Source: Pseudogymnoascus destructans
Taxonomy: Eukaryota; Ascomycota; Leotiomycetes; Thelebolales; Thelebolaceae
Direction: 5' to 3'
Assembly: GCF_001641265.1 (NCBI RefSeq)
Contig: NW_020167540.1
Coordinates: 372,001-436,000, forward strand
Length of the DNA: 64,000 nt
Positions 21,301 to 31,472 of the stretch are shown one piece after another; positions within the stretch are counted from its first letter, which is position 1; each line of letters begins with the position of its first letter. The notes under the pieces are model-generated. The model saw only the letters and a list, made by a program, of their open reading frames with translations, did not search any database and was not told the origin of the DNA. Both the position numbers and the translations under genes were made by a program.

Positions 21301-22313
21301 GGTGCCCTGTCGATATAACGGGGAGAAAGCATTTGGTAAAGGGGCTTCGAGCTGTATCTTGTGGTCGTATATGCGGGGGGGGGGGATTCGATCCGATTCC
21401 AACTTCGAAAAGACATCGGTGTACCTCCGGTGCATATGCGGAAGCTTCTGCTGGATGAGGCGGAGCGTTTCTTCGTCCTCTACCAACTCCTTTTCATGAA
21501 TGATCTGATCGATTTCGTAGATGCTAGTTTGAAAAAACTCGGAGTCGTTTCGCATCATCTCGTGGTGGAAAGCATTTGCACTGATTTCGCATATATGCAT
21601 GGGCGTAAACCTATGTATTAGGGTTTTCTGCGGTGGGGGAGAAACCTCCTGGTTTCGTGGTGGGTTCGATGTCGTATCGGTGATCTCTTCATAGTCAGAA
21701 GTTATCACTTTCATTTCCATTGAACGTCCGCCTGCGCGGCGTCTGTCTTCGCGGTGGATTGCGAAATCCCGGCGATTCGCATCCGACTGGTATGCAGGAT
21801 GTTTAATGGACGTTTCGCGTGAGTGGTAGGGCAAGGTGATCTCCTTGCTCCAGCTAGGAGTCGGCGGGTACTCCTTTGGCCATACTAACCGGCTCTTTGC
21901 AGAGTCGAGTAGTATTCGGAAGCGGCTGAAAAGCTTCTTCCCAATTATCACATCTTGTTCTCCGAGGTCCAGGAGTACAAAGGGGCAGTTATATATTCGG
22001 CGTCCTTCGACTGTTAAGTGTAACCGAATATACTCCGATACGTGGCCTTGGATTTTGCGCTGAAATCCACGTATGGGTACAGAGTAGGGTAGTTTCCGTA
22101 TAGGGCTCTGAAGCGCTTTCGACAGTCGTATTGCGAAAGGCTTGTTAATGACGAGGTAGCCATTTGCTCCTGTGTCTGCTAGGGACTTTGTTTGCACACC
22201 GAGTCCATTCATACTCAGGGTCGTGTCGACTAAGAACTGGGTGCCTCCCAGGAGTTCTCGTAAGTCTAGTCCTCGCAGGTCACATTTGCGTAGACCTAGG
22301 AAGGAGCCTTCTC
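18361..22313 (-). pseudogene. Chromovirus pol: protease, RT, RNase H, integrase, chromodomain
   Basis: Minus strand. Aspartic protease (SLADTGANGYLV near 22170); reverse transcriptase (KLDIRQAFH, YLDDILIYL near 20875); RNase H (ETDSSDGVVAGVL, YTDHRSLEYF); integrase with an H2C2 zinc finger (near 19740-19640) and catalytic blocks DFKEF, SDHGPQF and QTDGQTE; then a C-terminal chromodomain (EWEVEKILGVRVHRKQLQYR, WVGYDPDPEWYPASN) near 18660-18520. The RT-RNase H-integrase order with chromodomain defines a Ty3 chromovirus. One in-frame TGA near 19310 (FWQEFC-stop-IIGVKV) interrupts integrase and is one C-to-T change from CGA. Otherwise the frame is open. The chromodomain of such elements usually directs integration to heterochromatin marks. 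Confidence 0.93.
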
Positions 22314-23551
22314 CTAGGCCTCATCGTTTTCCTCGAGGGATGCATCCGATTGAAGTTCCACGGCTTCTTCCCATTGTTCTGCTGCCTCGGGGTCGTTACG
22401 GTCCATTTCCTTGATAGTAGCATTAAGGGGGCATTTGTCCTGGAAATGGCCGGGCTTGCCACACTTGAAACAGTTTCCTGAGGGCGCAGGGACTGCGGTT
22501 CTCGGACGTTCCGGTATGGCTGGCTTGGGGAGGAACGCGGTTCGGGTGAACAGAGTGGATGTGGCTCGAGTCGGCTTCGACGCTGATGACGTCTTTGCCG
22601 TATCCGTGGTACGTGTGGACGTCCTTGCGAGAGCGGGTAGCGGATTCAATTCGTTGTTCCGGCACCGTTCCTGGTCGAAGGCGGTAAGTTCTCGTACCAT
22701 GGTCTGGTATTCTCCCTTCCATTGGTTTTTGATGATCGCAACGCGGCTGCGGAATTGAGGAGTCAACTTGTTCCACATGTACCGAAACCATTCCGACTCG
22801 GAGACTTGTCCTGTGATAGCTGCACTTTGGAAACGAGCCTTGAACTCTGGGAAGGTTTCGCTAGCATGCCCTTTCTCTCCCATTTGCAGGTCGTCGAAGA
22901 GGTTCCTGGCCTGTTCCGTCTCGTTGCCTGTGAGGTAGTATGAACCTAGTAGATCCATCATCTCCTCAGCACTGCGGAACCCATGCGTAGCGGACAGGTA
23001 TGGTAGGTCTTCGCCAGGCCGGTCATAGTTCCCCATATCAACGCTCTTCTCGAGACGTCGGTAAGATAGTGATCCTCATTAACTACGAGTCGGTCCCGAA
23101 TCGAAGCGCTCCATTGTAAGAAGGTATGTTCTACCCCATCGCTGAGAGGAAGGATTTTCTCAGAGATGGTTGATTTCTTATAGCGATTCGGAGGGTCCTC
23201 GGTGTGCATTCGTGATGACCCTGGAGTCGAGGGAGAATGAGTGTTCCGAAGAGGCGGCAATTGAACCGTCTCGGGTGTGTTTCGTGTACGAGGCGTTCGT
23301 TGCTCCGTAACTTCGACTGTGGGTATGGGGGCGTCCACCGGCGGTGTGGACGGGATTCTGGTCTGGGATGCCGACAGGATAACTAGTAGATCCTTGACCT
23401 CCTGTATCTGTGCTTCGAGGTGGGCCATTCGACTCGGGATGTCTTCGGATGGCACAGACGTCGTAGCTGCAGCGGTGGTTTGTCTGGTAGTCATTCTGGG
23501 CAGTTGACCGTCGTTGTCTTGGGGTATGTTTGATGTCGGCTTTTTCGACAT
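22314..23551 (-). pseudogene. Chromovirus gag with one frameshift
   Basis: Starts at MSKKPTSNIPQDNDGQLPRM near 23551. The N-terminal part contains a coiled-coil-like stretch (RMAHLEAQIQEVKDLLVIL). The capsid-like part (LQWSASIRDRLVVNEDHYLT ... RSAEEMMDLLGSYY, WFRYMWNKLTPQFRSRV) is followed by a CCHC zinc knuckle (CFKCGKPGHFQDKC) near 22460. The frame shifts by one base near 23005, between GLAKTY and YLSATHGFRS, so this copy makes truncated gag unless the shift is an assembly error. Pol follows after a stop with no clear overlap. Confidence 0.85.
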
Positions 23552-23908
23552 ATTGCCTCGGGTGTGTATCAGTACCGATACGAAAGAGCTTGACTTCCGG
23601 TAGCTCGTAGCTATCAACGCTCTTGTCCACAATTTCCTCTGTGCTATGAGGGGGTTCTTAAGGATCTCGTATCCTATTTGGCGCCAACGCGTCGGCGACT
23701 TTACCAGCTTGTTCTGAAGAATCAAACCCTGATCCACTGGCTGTCCGTGAGATCTCTGGAATCACGGCTATTTGAAGTCGTCAGGTCTCTACTCCGAAAC
23801 ATCACCGAGTCGCAGTCGATGGTGCAACGGTAGTTCTCCTGAGTCGTTCCGTTGTGGGATATTATTTAAGTACGGCCGTCCCCGGCAGGCGTGATCTTTT
23901 TTGTATAA

Positions 23909-24280
23909 TGTAAGGACACAGGGAATACGGCTCTCCGTAGGTGCATATGGGAGTGCGAGTCGGAGGTGATGCTGTATTCTATCCTATAGGTCTACTACGA
24001 AGGATACAAAAAAGATGAAGGGGGAACCCCGTTGAGTCTGTTTCCTTAACTCCCGAAACGGGCCCGACTCGGTTATCCCAACCCTAGCCCTGAACCTTCC
24101 ACCGCAACAGGTCTACATCGGCCCTGAACCCTATACACTTACCATCCCCCACTATAGTGTAACTCGCTATATGATCCTCTACTGGTTCGAAACCCCACCG
24201 AGTCGGATTCCATGTTTGTAGTGACCGTAACAGTTCTGAGACAGGTTCTTCGAGTATCTAGGTACGGAGGCATCCTTACA
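23909..24280 (-). repeat. 5' LTR of chromovirus (family C)
   Basis: 372 bp, differing from the 3' LTR at two positions (CCATCCCCC for CCGTCCCCC; GGTACGGAGG for GGTATGGAGG). Right target duplication GCGTG at 24281-24285. The adjoining internal sequence (minus strand) starts TTATACAAAAAAGATCACGC, and I cannot match it to a usual primer site. Confidence 0.95.
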
Positions 24281-24414
24281 GCGTGAAGACCAGGTTGGAG
24301 TGAAGGCTGCATTTTTAGCAGGGAAGCAAGGGGGCTAGCGAGTCAACAGTGGAGCGACCGCCCGAATCTATATAATTCCTTCATTCCGCTTGAGAGTCGT
24401 TTTAAAATCCATTC

Positions 24415-25318
24415 TGTAATGGTGAGTGCACCAGATGTGAGAATCTAGCCACCCAAGGAAGGGATGATTTTACCAAGACAACACACTGTCTTAGAAAAAG
24501 AGCCAAAGGGTCGTAGCTTAGACTATTCCACAATGCAGCAATCAAGTGTATGATGTAGTGGAGTGGTTTAGACAAGTTGTACAGATGTTGAGTCTGAGAA
24601 CTGAGGGATAAGTCAGAGGTCAACACCTCACTGACTTTTCAGAAACAAGGAGTAACAAGATTAATGCTTGGAAGCTTGGAAAAGACGTGGAAGTATGTGA
24701 TAGTCGATTTACTGTATTGTCTGCTTGCCCTTTAAGGAAAGGGCAATCCTATTTATGCTAAAGGAGTGTAGTTCTCTCATTTTCCAAGACTTTCCATGAC
24801 TAACCAGGCTTGGTAACTGTAGTCGACGTAAGAGAATCCCATAGAACCATCTCCTAGGTTCCTAGCCTATAGGAAGTGAAAGGAGGTCCAAGGTCAGAGT
24901 AGCCCTATAGACAAATTATGTCATAACTTAACCAATCTTGTGGGTAACTAAGGAGCGATGACGTGTAATGAATCATAGAGGGCTGTAGAAGCTTTTGGAG
25001 CTATCGTTCATGTTCCTAGGCCTCTAGTTGATAGAGATATGTCATGTGTAGTATTAGCCCAGTAACTAAGGAGTGATGTCATGTAATGAATCATAGAGGG
25101 TTGTAGAGATATGCTATGTGGTCATCTCGGCCCAGTAACTAAGGAGCAATGACGTGTAATGAATCATAGAGGGTTGTAGCAATCATTGAGTAGTATTGCT
25201 CTTGTTGTTGGTGTGACAAGCCAAAATATGTATAGTGACTTGTAGGTTTGAGGAGGAGATTTCTAAGTTTGCTCTTGAGTTTGATAGCAAGCTGAGTGCA
25301 ACGAATGTCAGTATGACA
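24415..25318 (+). mobile_element. Solo LTR, family B (904 bp, subtype 2), in a gene leader
   Basis: TGTAATGGTGAGTGCACC...GTCAGTATGACA, flanked by CATTC on both sides (24410-24414, 25319-25323). This subtype carries three tandem-like repeats of a ~45-bp unit (GTAACTAAGGAG...ATGAATCATAGAGG) at about 24948, 25067 and 25135. It sits 33 bp upstream of the ATG of the Myb-like gene, splitting its original promoter/leader (TATATAATTCC at 24370) from the coding region. Confidence 0.95.
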
Positions 25319-25351
25319 CATTCTCCCACTCATGTCCTACTCTGTGTCAGC

Positions 25352-27259
25352 ATGGCTACTGTGAACATGAACTGCGTTGAATTCTATAACCCCAACCTCA
25401 AACCCGCCTTAAAGGCCTCACACTCTCAGCTGACGAAGTCGGGGTTGAACAAGCACCGACTGCCTCTACAACCCAGCAGATCGCCACCTGCAATGTCAGT
25501 GGGGGATGTTAAAGATAACGACTCTTTAGATGACTCTCTTCTATCACTTGAAGAGCTGCTCCGCCCTCCTCAAAACAAAGACATCGCTCAGGTGCCACAT
25601 CAAAACCACCAGTCCCTCCATATCTCGAAGCGCCAACTGATTGACGAGAGCCGTCTGCTTACTGATGCTACAATCTCGAACTCGGTCTATTTGCCAGGCA
25701 ATAATCAAAGTAGGTTTCTGAGCTCGCTTTTGTATGCCCGTACACCTTATTAATTCCACGCAGAAGAGCCCTTAATTATCGAAGATGAAAGCGACGACGA
25801 AGCTGAGGCTGGAGTTGCCTCGAGCGATCTCCTTGCCAGCATTGAGGACCAAGACGCGAGCGAGTGTGGCCTGGCCACTCAAGATACTGCCTCGACCCCA
25901 AGCAGCCTATTTGGCCTGTCCACTCCTCGAGACTCGGATTGCCTCAGTGCCGATTGTTTCTCCAAGGATGGACAGCAACGCCGGTTTTTTGCAGAGCCGG
26001 ACTCGACATTTTCTGTTCACATTCAATGAGCTTCTCCAAGTTGCTCTGAGCTAGCTGAGCCAACGGATTTTGATCAAATTCACCAGGGTGTTGAGAAGGC
26101 CATAGTCGACGAAATGAGGCCTTCTCTACTACGCGAGAGGGCTGGTGGATCGTGCGACCGTGGCAGCGTCTGTGATATCGAGAATGAACCACAACAAACT
26201 TCAAAAGAACCAGAAGGATCGCCGCCTTCGAGCGCAGCCCACTCCCAATGCAATCTGCTGAACCAGGAAACTCAAGATAATACAGAAATTCGAGGTATTT
26301 CGACTGAAGAACTATTGTGGAGAAAGATGATAGAACAGCAGCAGTGCCAACAAAACGAGAAAGAAGACGAACAGGAGGACGACATAGAGGTGACCAGCAG
26401 CGACGATAAGGGCCTGATTAGCTACTGCCAGCAAATGAAGGAGAGCCCTCAGCACCACCGGGTGAGAGACGAGACCATAGTTGAGGCCCCTCCCTCACAA
26501 GTCTGCCAACACAGCGCCAAATCATATTATAAAGAACATGAGGATAATGAGGATTATGAAGATGGGGAGGACGAGGATGAGGACGTGCGGCCTCCGAGAC
26601 GACGAAAGCGGTGCCGCATAGATTCTGATACGACTGAAATTGCCACCCGCAAGAAGGTCCACAGGCGCTCGTCCACTATAGCCCAAGCCCAGACCTGCAC
26701 TACTCGAGGCTCTTCAGTTTCTCGAAGTTCACCAGACGATACGGAGTCAAACGATACGGAGTCAAACGATACGGAGTCAATAGGTGCGGACTACCAAGAA
26801 TACCCTTTGCAGGGCTTCCTCAAGTGCGTGAGGATCGGACGAGAGACGACTTACAACCTCGAGTTCAGGCTGTTAGACCTTCCAGATTCGCTCAGACCAT
26901 CGATCGGTCTCCACATATCAAATCCCACGTCTAGCAAGGAATCAGTTGTTGGATCAGCTCATTCACGGGTTTGCGCATCTCATGCAAAGAGGTCACGGCC
27001 AGGTCTGCAAAAGCAGAGAAAGCGTGGACGTCTCCAATATACAGCGGAAGAAGATAATTTGCTAATGCGACCCAAGAAGAAGGGCTTGTCGTGGAAAGAG
27101 ATACATCGGGCTTTCATCCGTGCTTTTTCAGACAGGAGCATCGGATCGCTTCAAGTACGCTATTGCAATGAGTTGAAGGACAGAGACTCTGAATCAACGC
27201 TCTTGAGGAATTCTCCCGGAAGTGAGTATGGAAGCACATCAGGTACAAATTGGTTTTAG
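25352..27259 (+). CDS. Myb/SANT-like domain protein, with an internal TGA
   Basis: ATG 25352; exon 1 to 25709; intron 25710-25763 (GTAGGT...CGCAG); exon 2 to TAG at 27259. The protein is long, polar and acidic, with Glu/Asp runs, a basic cluster RPPRRRKRCR, and a threefold NDTES repeat near 26750. Toward the C-terminus is a Myb/SANT-like helix set (RGRLQYTAEEDNLLMRPKKK, GLSWKEIHRAFIRAF, GSLQVRYCNELKDR). An in-frame TGA at 26027-26029 interrupts exon 2; sequence after it stays in the same frame for 400 codons. One C-to-T change (CGA to TGA) would explain it. With the LTR in its leader, this gene may be inactive or may start from a downstream ATG such as 26114. Role presumably DNA binding, by inference. 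Confidence 0.65.
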
Positions 27260-27447
27260 GTTAAAACTGGACGTCATTCAGAAACAATTGCTATAATTAT
27301 ACATCAAATCGATCCCGGTATCATTGTGTCGCATAACTTCCCCCATACCCTGTCCCTAGGAAACTTCTTGAACGCCTTGGGGCATGTGATAAAAGACGTT
27401 GAATCAGCCCAATAATGCATCTTCATGTCCTCAATGGGATAGCGGCA

Positions 27448-29336
27448 TTATTGGTGTAACTCTACTGCACGACCTCTTTTCTTAGGCTTTTTGAAGGCTT
27501 TATCGATCCCTTGAGACAGGGAAGTGTCTGGAGTGATATCTCGTGATGGAGTACGGCTTGGCTGGCTTTCAGCTTCCTCTTGTAGAGATACAGCACCATA
27601 ACTTGATTTGCGAGAGAGATGGTGGCTTTGCAACCCCTGTGAAAGTCCAGATCCCCCTAGGTCGGATTGCTGCGACACCTCAAAATCTAAATCGGGCGGT
27701 AACTCATCAATAACCGAGCAGATTCTTTTGAGGTGAGTCGGCATCCATATATCGTAGACATTTTTAGTGAACCTGTATGCAGTCCATTTCTCTTTGCCAT
27801 CCAGCGATGTAAAGTCGAACGTATGGATTGGGTGACGGTAGAATGTTGTCTTGTCTCCGCTTATTATAGGATAGTGGCCGTAGATTCTCACCGTGCGATG
27901 GTCATGGGAGAGTGAGAAGGCGAGAATTTCCCGGTGGAGCTCCTTTTCGCGCTTCACTAATCTAAAGAGTTCAACTATACCCCTCACTGCCATCGTCATG
28001 CTATGAGCATTCTGTCGATCTGCAACGTCGAGAGCGGCAGCACCGCATTTGACCTCGCATGTCAGGAACGGGAAGTACATGTAGTATGTGGCCATGAAGT
28101 AAGAGGTATCTGTAAGCTCGCCAACGAAAGGTTCCAGTCGTTTGAGTTGATCTTCTGTGAATGCCTCTCGCCCAAATCCAACAGCATAGTCGGGTTGCGG
28201 ACGAATCTGGGTGATAGGTATGGAGTTATTCCAGCCTTCGTTGACACTTTCGACTAAACTCTCGAGGTGTTTCGATCCGAGTGTTGCAAGAGTTTCCGCA
28301 GAAGGGACGATTAGTCGAGCAATATCCTGAACGACTCTAGCCTCGTTTCTATTTTGTATTTTTTCGCAGGCTTTTTCAAATAGGTCATCACGAAACAATG
28401 ACTCTTGAGGCACCGTCTGCTCATTCTCAAGTAGGGTTTGACAGAGGCTTTTGCTGGCATCTGTGCTGCCCAGTTCTGATTTGCTCATGAAGCTGCCTTG
28501 ACTGGCAAGAATAGTTTGATAACGCCCATCTTGATAAGGAGCGCTTTTGACTTCTCGGGGCTTTTGATCGCTAGGCGTAGCAGAGCTGGCCGTGACAGAG
28601 CCGGCATTTAATTGCTTCCTGCGAAGAGAGGATGATGATTTCTTCCTGGCAAGTAGATGGTTCATCTCTGGCACCCAATACTTCTCGTACCAGCTGTCTT
28701 TCTCGAGATCTTCCCTTGCCTGATCGTCTTGTTGAAAAAGTTCCTTTGGCCACCGTTGTTTTCTCGTCCAGAATTCAATGGGGTTGATCTCCTTCACCTC
28801 AACTCCGGTCGGCGTACTCCCGATAGATGTATCCTCAATAGCAAGTTGTCGGGGTGACGTTCGCGTTCGCTTTGGGGACTGCTTGATGGATTTATCCCCG
28901 ATAACCGAGCTTGTAACAGATGTTCGCGGTCGCTTTCGAGCAGAATTGGATAGTGCGCCACTAAGTGGGCTTTCGGATTCTTGCGGTCGTCTTCGTTTTC
29001 GATTCTCAGCTTTTAGAGGTTCCAAGGAGTTCTGTGGGGACCTTGAGTTAGCTGTGCAGGTGTCGTAGGAGACGAGGGACATACCTCTTTCACTCTTGGA
29101 AATAGAGCTCCATGCGTATTTGTGTCCCCAGGTATGGTTCGTTCCTGGCGGCGTTCTGGATTTTTTAGGCGCGCACTCTTGCGATGTGGTCGTTTCTCGA
29201 TACCTTGAGGTCTCTTTCCTGTCAATGATCAGTTGGAGTACGTTATAACAACGAAAGATGACTTGCCATGGTCTTTTGGCGCCGATGATTTCCGCCCAAC
29301 CTTTTGGACGTTTGGCTTTGCTTCACGAGGGGCCAT
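27448..29336 (-). CDS. DUF7924-like fungal protein, possible PD-(D/E)XK fold
   Basis: Three exons on the minus strand: 29336-29267, 29218-29085 and 29031-27448, giving 595 aa. Intron 1 has a GC donor (GCAAGT); intron 2 is GT-AG (53 bp). The N-terminal ~150 residues are basic and disordered (KRPHRKSARLKNPERRQERT, RKRRRP). The C-terminal half is the conserved region: PDYAVGFGREAFTEDQLKRL, then FPFLTCEVKCGAAALDVADR and QNAHS. The spacing PD ... E-V-K ... Q resembles the PD-(D/E)XK nuclease core, which is my inference rather than an established assignment. Members of this fungal-only family are of unknown function. No lesions are seen. It is convergent with the Myb-like gene. Confidence 0.75.
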
Positions 29337-29918
29337 ATCGACTGGAAATGTGAAGTTATATTACAGCGGGGTTTAAACGGCCGAAGATGGGCAAAAGAGT
29401 CAGAGGTGCAGGGTAGGAGGCGACGGGTGAAGGTGGAGGGGTTGAAATCGACGGGAACTAATCGTGGGCGCTATGCTGAATACGAATTAGTTGAGAAGCT
29501 GAGGTTGTCTGCCTGTTGAGCAAAAGCCCGATAGCCAACCATTCTGCAAGTTCGAGTATTTCTGGGACTTTCGTAGAACTGTCGCAGGGACGACTGGCAG
29601 GTTTCAGGCGTGACAGCACGGGTTAAGATGACAGGAGGCACCTGACAGACCTATCTGCGCTCCACCCTCAGCCTTAGCGCCGTTCCTCAACAAACTGACT
29701 GGAGCCTGATTTGCCGCCAGTCTCCACGCACGATCACGTGACTACTTCGCCTGAATAATCGACATCGCTCGGAAAGTTATTTAGGCGCCATGCCAAATAG
29801 TGATTGGTTGGAAACAATGCTTCGAAGTTTCAGCCTTGATACTACACCAAGTTTGTGACGCAACATCTCCAGTGGTTAGGGTTTAACACAAAACCGAATC
29901 TTTTAGCCTTTCTCAGAA
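29337..29918. other. Divergent promoter region
   Basis: Lies between the DUF7924-like gene (minus) and the GNAT gene (plus). It contains CACGTG at 29735. No coding sequence seen. Confidence 0.5.
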
Positions 29919-30644
29919 ATGCAGTACCAAGCTATCGGACGTATGTCTTAGCGATACTGATATGTTGGTTCGTCAGTGTGAATTTCCTGCAATGAGGCGA
30001 GATCCCTTACAAATGACCATGTTCCCTAATGCGAATCCAAATCCCGACGAAGAAGAAGAGGAAATAAGGTGGACAGTCGAGGGCTTGCAAGAAAGCTTAG
30101 AGAACGATTCATGCTGTTTTCGGAAAGTGACCGTTGGCTCTGATTGCTATGCTGGCTTTGCTGTGTGGACTCTGGAGTCGAGCAGTGGAAAAACAAGGCG
30201 CAAGGCAAACTCGAACGAGAGGCGTGAGTCCTGGAATCCTGCTTCACTAGATGTGAGAGCTTGGAATCAAGTCTCTAAGCGTCTGAGAGAAGAGCGCCAA
30301 AAGGTGCTGGATGGCAAACAAAACATATGGAGTAAGTCTGCTACTATTCCTGTTCTGAAGTGAACTAAGTCCCTGTGTTAGGATTGAATACGATATCGGT
30401 GGCACCAGAGTATCAAAGGCAGGGCGTTGGGTCTATGCTGCTGCAGTGGGGCTGCGATAAGGCAGACTCTTGTGGCTGGAATTCCTTTGTTATGGCATCT
30501 CCTGATGGAGTTCGACTCTGCAGCAGATTCTGTTTTGAAGTTATGGGGCAGGTACAGACAGAGCATGGTACCTTCACAAGTATGTTTCGGGAATCGAAAC
30601 CGTATGTGGGACAAGAAAAGAAAGCTGGGTTTGTTGATATTTAA
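29919..30644 (+). CDS. GNAT-family N-acetyltransferase, with probable N-terminal frameshift
   Basis: The body runs from about 29947 (LSDTDMLVRQCEFPAMRRDP), exon to 30331, intron 30332-30381 (GTAAGT...GTTAG), exon to TAA 30644. The acetyl-CoA loop appears as VAPEYQRQGVGSMLL, with the downstream block ASPDGVRLCSRFCFEVMGQV, typical of fungal GNATs. The only good ATG, 29919 (MQYQAIGRMS), is one base out of frame with LSDTDM. Either a one-base lesion at ~29947 breaks the gene or the start is elsewhere. Substrate is unknown. The domain itself is complete. Confidence 0.75.
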
Positions 30645-30782
30645 ATTTAAATATCAAACTGGTTTAAATCCTTCAAGAGCAGTAGTGACTGTAAATAGTA
30701 GGTTCTTGAAAACAGGTACACAACAATCCAATCCAATAACCGTCACTAAAATATCAGGTTCGTAAAGTCCATCCTGCCTCTA

Positions 30783-31451
30783 TCATCCGCAAGAATGGTT
30801 CTTCTGGTGCTCAGAACCTCCTTGTGGAAAGCACTGTTCTCTGCAGTGGCATCTATCGTCTTCATCTTGGTTGAAGACCCAGAACGCATCGATCAGGCCC
30901 GAAAGTGATCCTCGTGGTATCATGACATTCGCGGTTCCTTGTGTGATCTCAACCGAAAGCTGGGTGTCGTGCTTATCGAAGTATCGGACCCCGAAGACAC
31001 CATGCAATCCTAAGTCCTGAATAGTACGAAAAGCCTCCATCAGGAACTCGCTGTTGAGCTGAGGCTCCGTCAGGGAGAAAGAAAACTCGAATGGAGCTAG
31101 TTTCCCGTCAAGCAGTCTGATCGACCGGGGAGCAATGACCCCATCAAATTTCAGCACGGCGGTGTTCTTGTTTTCGTCCCCCAAATCCCATGGAAGAGAG
31201 ACGGGCCCGTGTTCAACGAGACGTTGACCATTGGGAATTTGAAAGTGATTGTCGAGAAGACATACGCCGTAGTGGTCCTGCACTTCGTGGTCCAGGAACA
31301 ATTGCCGAATTGGACCTTGGAGTTTGGCCATGACATCTTCAGTCATCAAACTATGAGCTTTTCCGAGAGATGGAAGAGTGTTGTATGCCGCTGGGTCGTA
31401 GACTGTGTCCAGCTGGAAGGGATGAGATGAGAAGGCCGAGACAGTAGCCAT
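30783..31451 (-). CDS. Conserved fungal hypothetical protein, single exon
   Basis: 222 aa from ATG 31451 (an ATG at 31472 would add seven residues). It has a 'LPSLGKAHSLMTEDVMAKLQ' start, a central 'YGVCLLDNHFQIPNGQRLVE' segment and a cysteine/histidine-rich end (RCHCREQCFPQGG). I recall similar proteins as uncharacterised families in filamentous ascomycetes and can give no function. No signal peptide or membrane segment seen. Frame intact. Confidence 0.65.
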   Translation of the reverse strand: MATVSAFSSHPFQLDTVYDPAAYNTLPSLGKAHSLMTEDVMAKLQGPIRQLFLDHEVQDHYGVCLLDNHFQIPNGQRLVEHGPVSLPWDLGDENKNTAVLKFDGVIAPRSIRLLDGKLAPFEFSFSLTEPQLNSEFLMEAFRTIQDLGLHGVFGVRYFDKHDTQLSVEITQGTANVMIPRGSLSGLIDAFWVFNQDEDDRCHCREQCFPQGGSEHQKNHSCG

Positions 31452-31472
31452 GATCGCTGGCGATATTGACAA

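Larger units (their letters stand above)
16519..24280 (-). mobile_element. Ty3/gypsy chromovirus, nearly intact (7,762 bp)
   Basis: Two 372-bp LTRs (16519-16890, 23909-24280) differ at only two sites by eye, both transitions (G/A and T/C). The whole is bracketed by GCGTG duplications. Gag and pol read on the minus strand, so the right LTR is the 5' LTR. A polypurine tract (ACGGGGGGTAG on the minus strand, 16891-16901) abuts the left, 3' LTR. Coding lesions are one frameshift in gag and one TGA in integrase. A spliced antisense gene lies between pol and the 3' LTR. High LTR identity indicates a recent insertion. Confidence 0.95.

Noticed and set aside
23921..24281. The plus-strand open frames through the chromovirus LTR as genes
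   Set aside because: They lie wholly in the LTR or antisense to gag/pol with no motif, and the same sequence recurs as solo LTR elsewhere.
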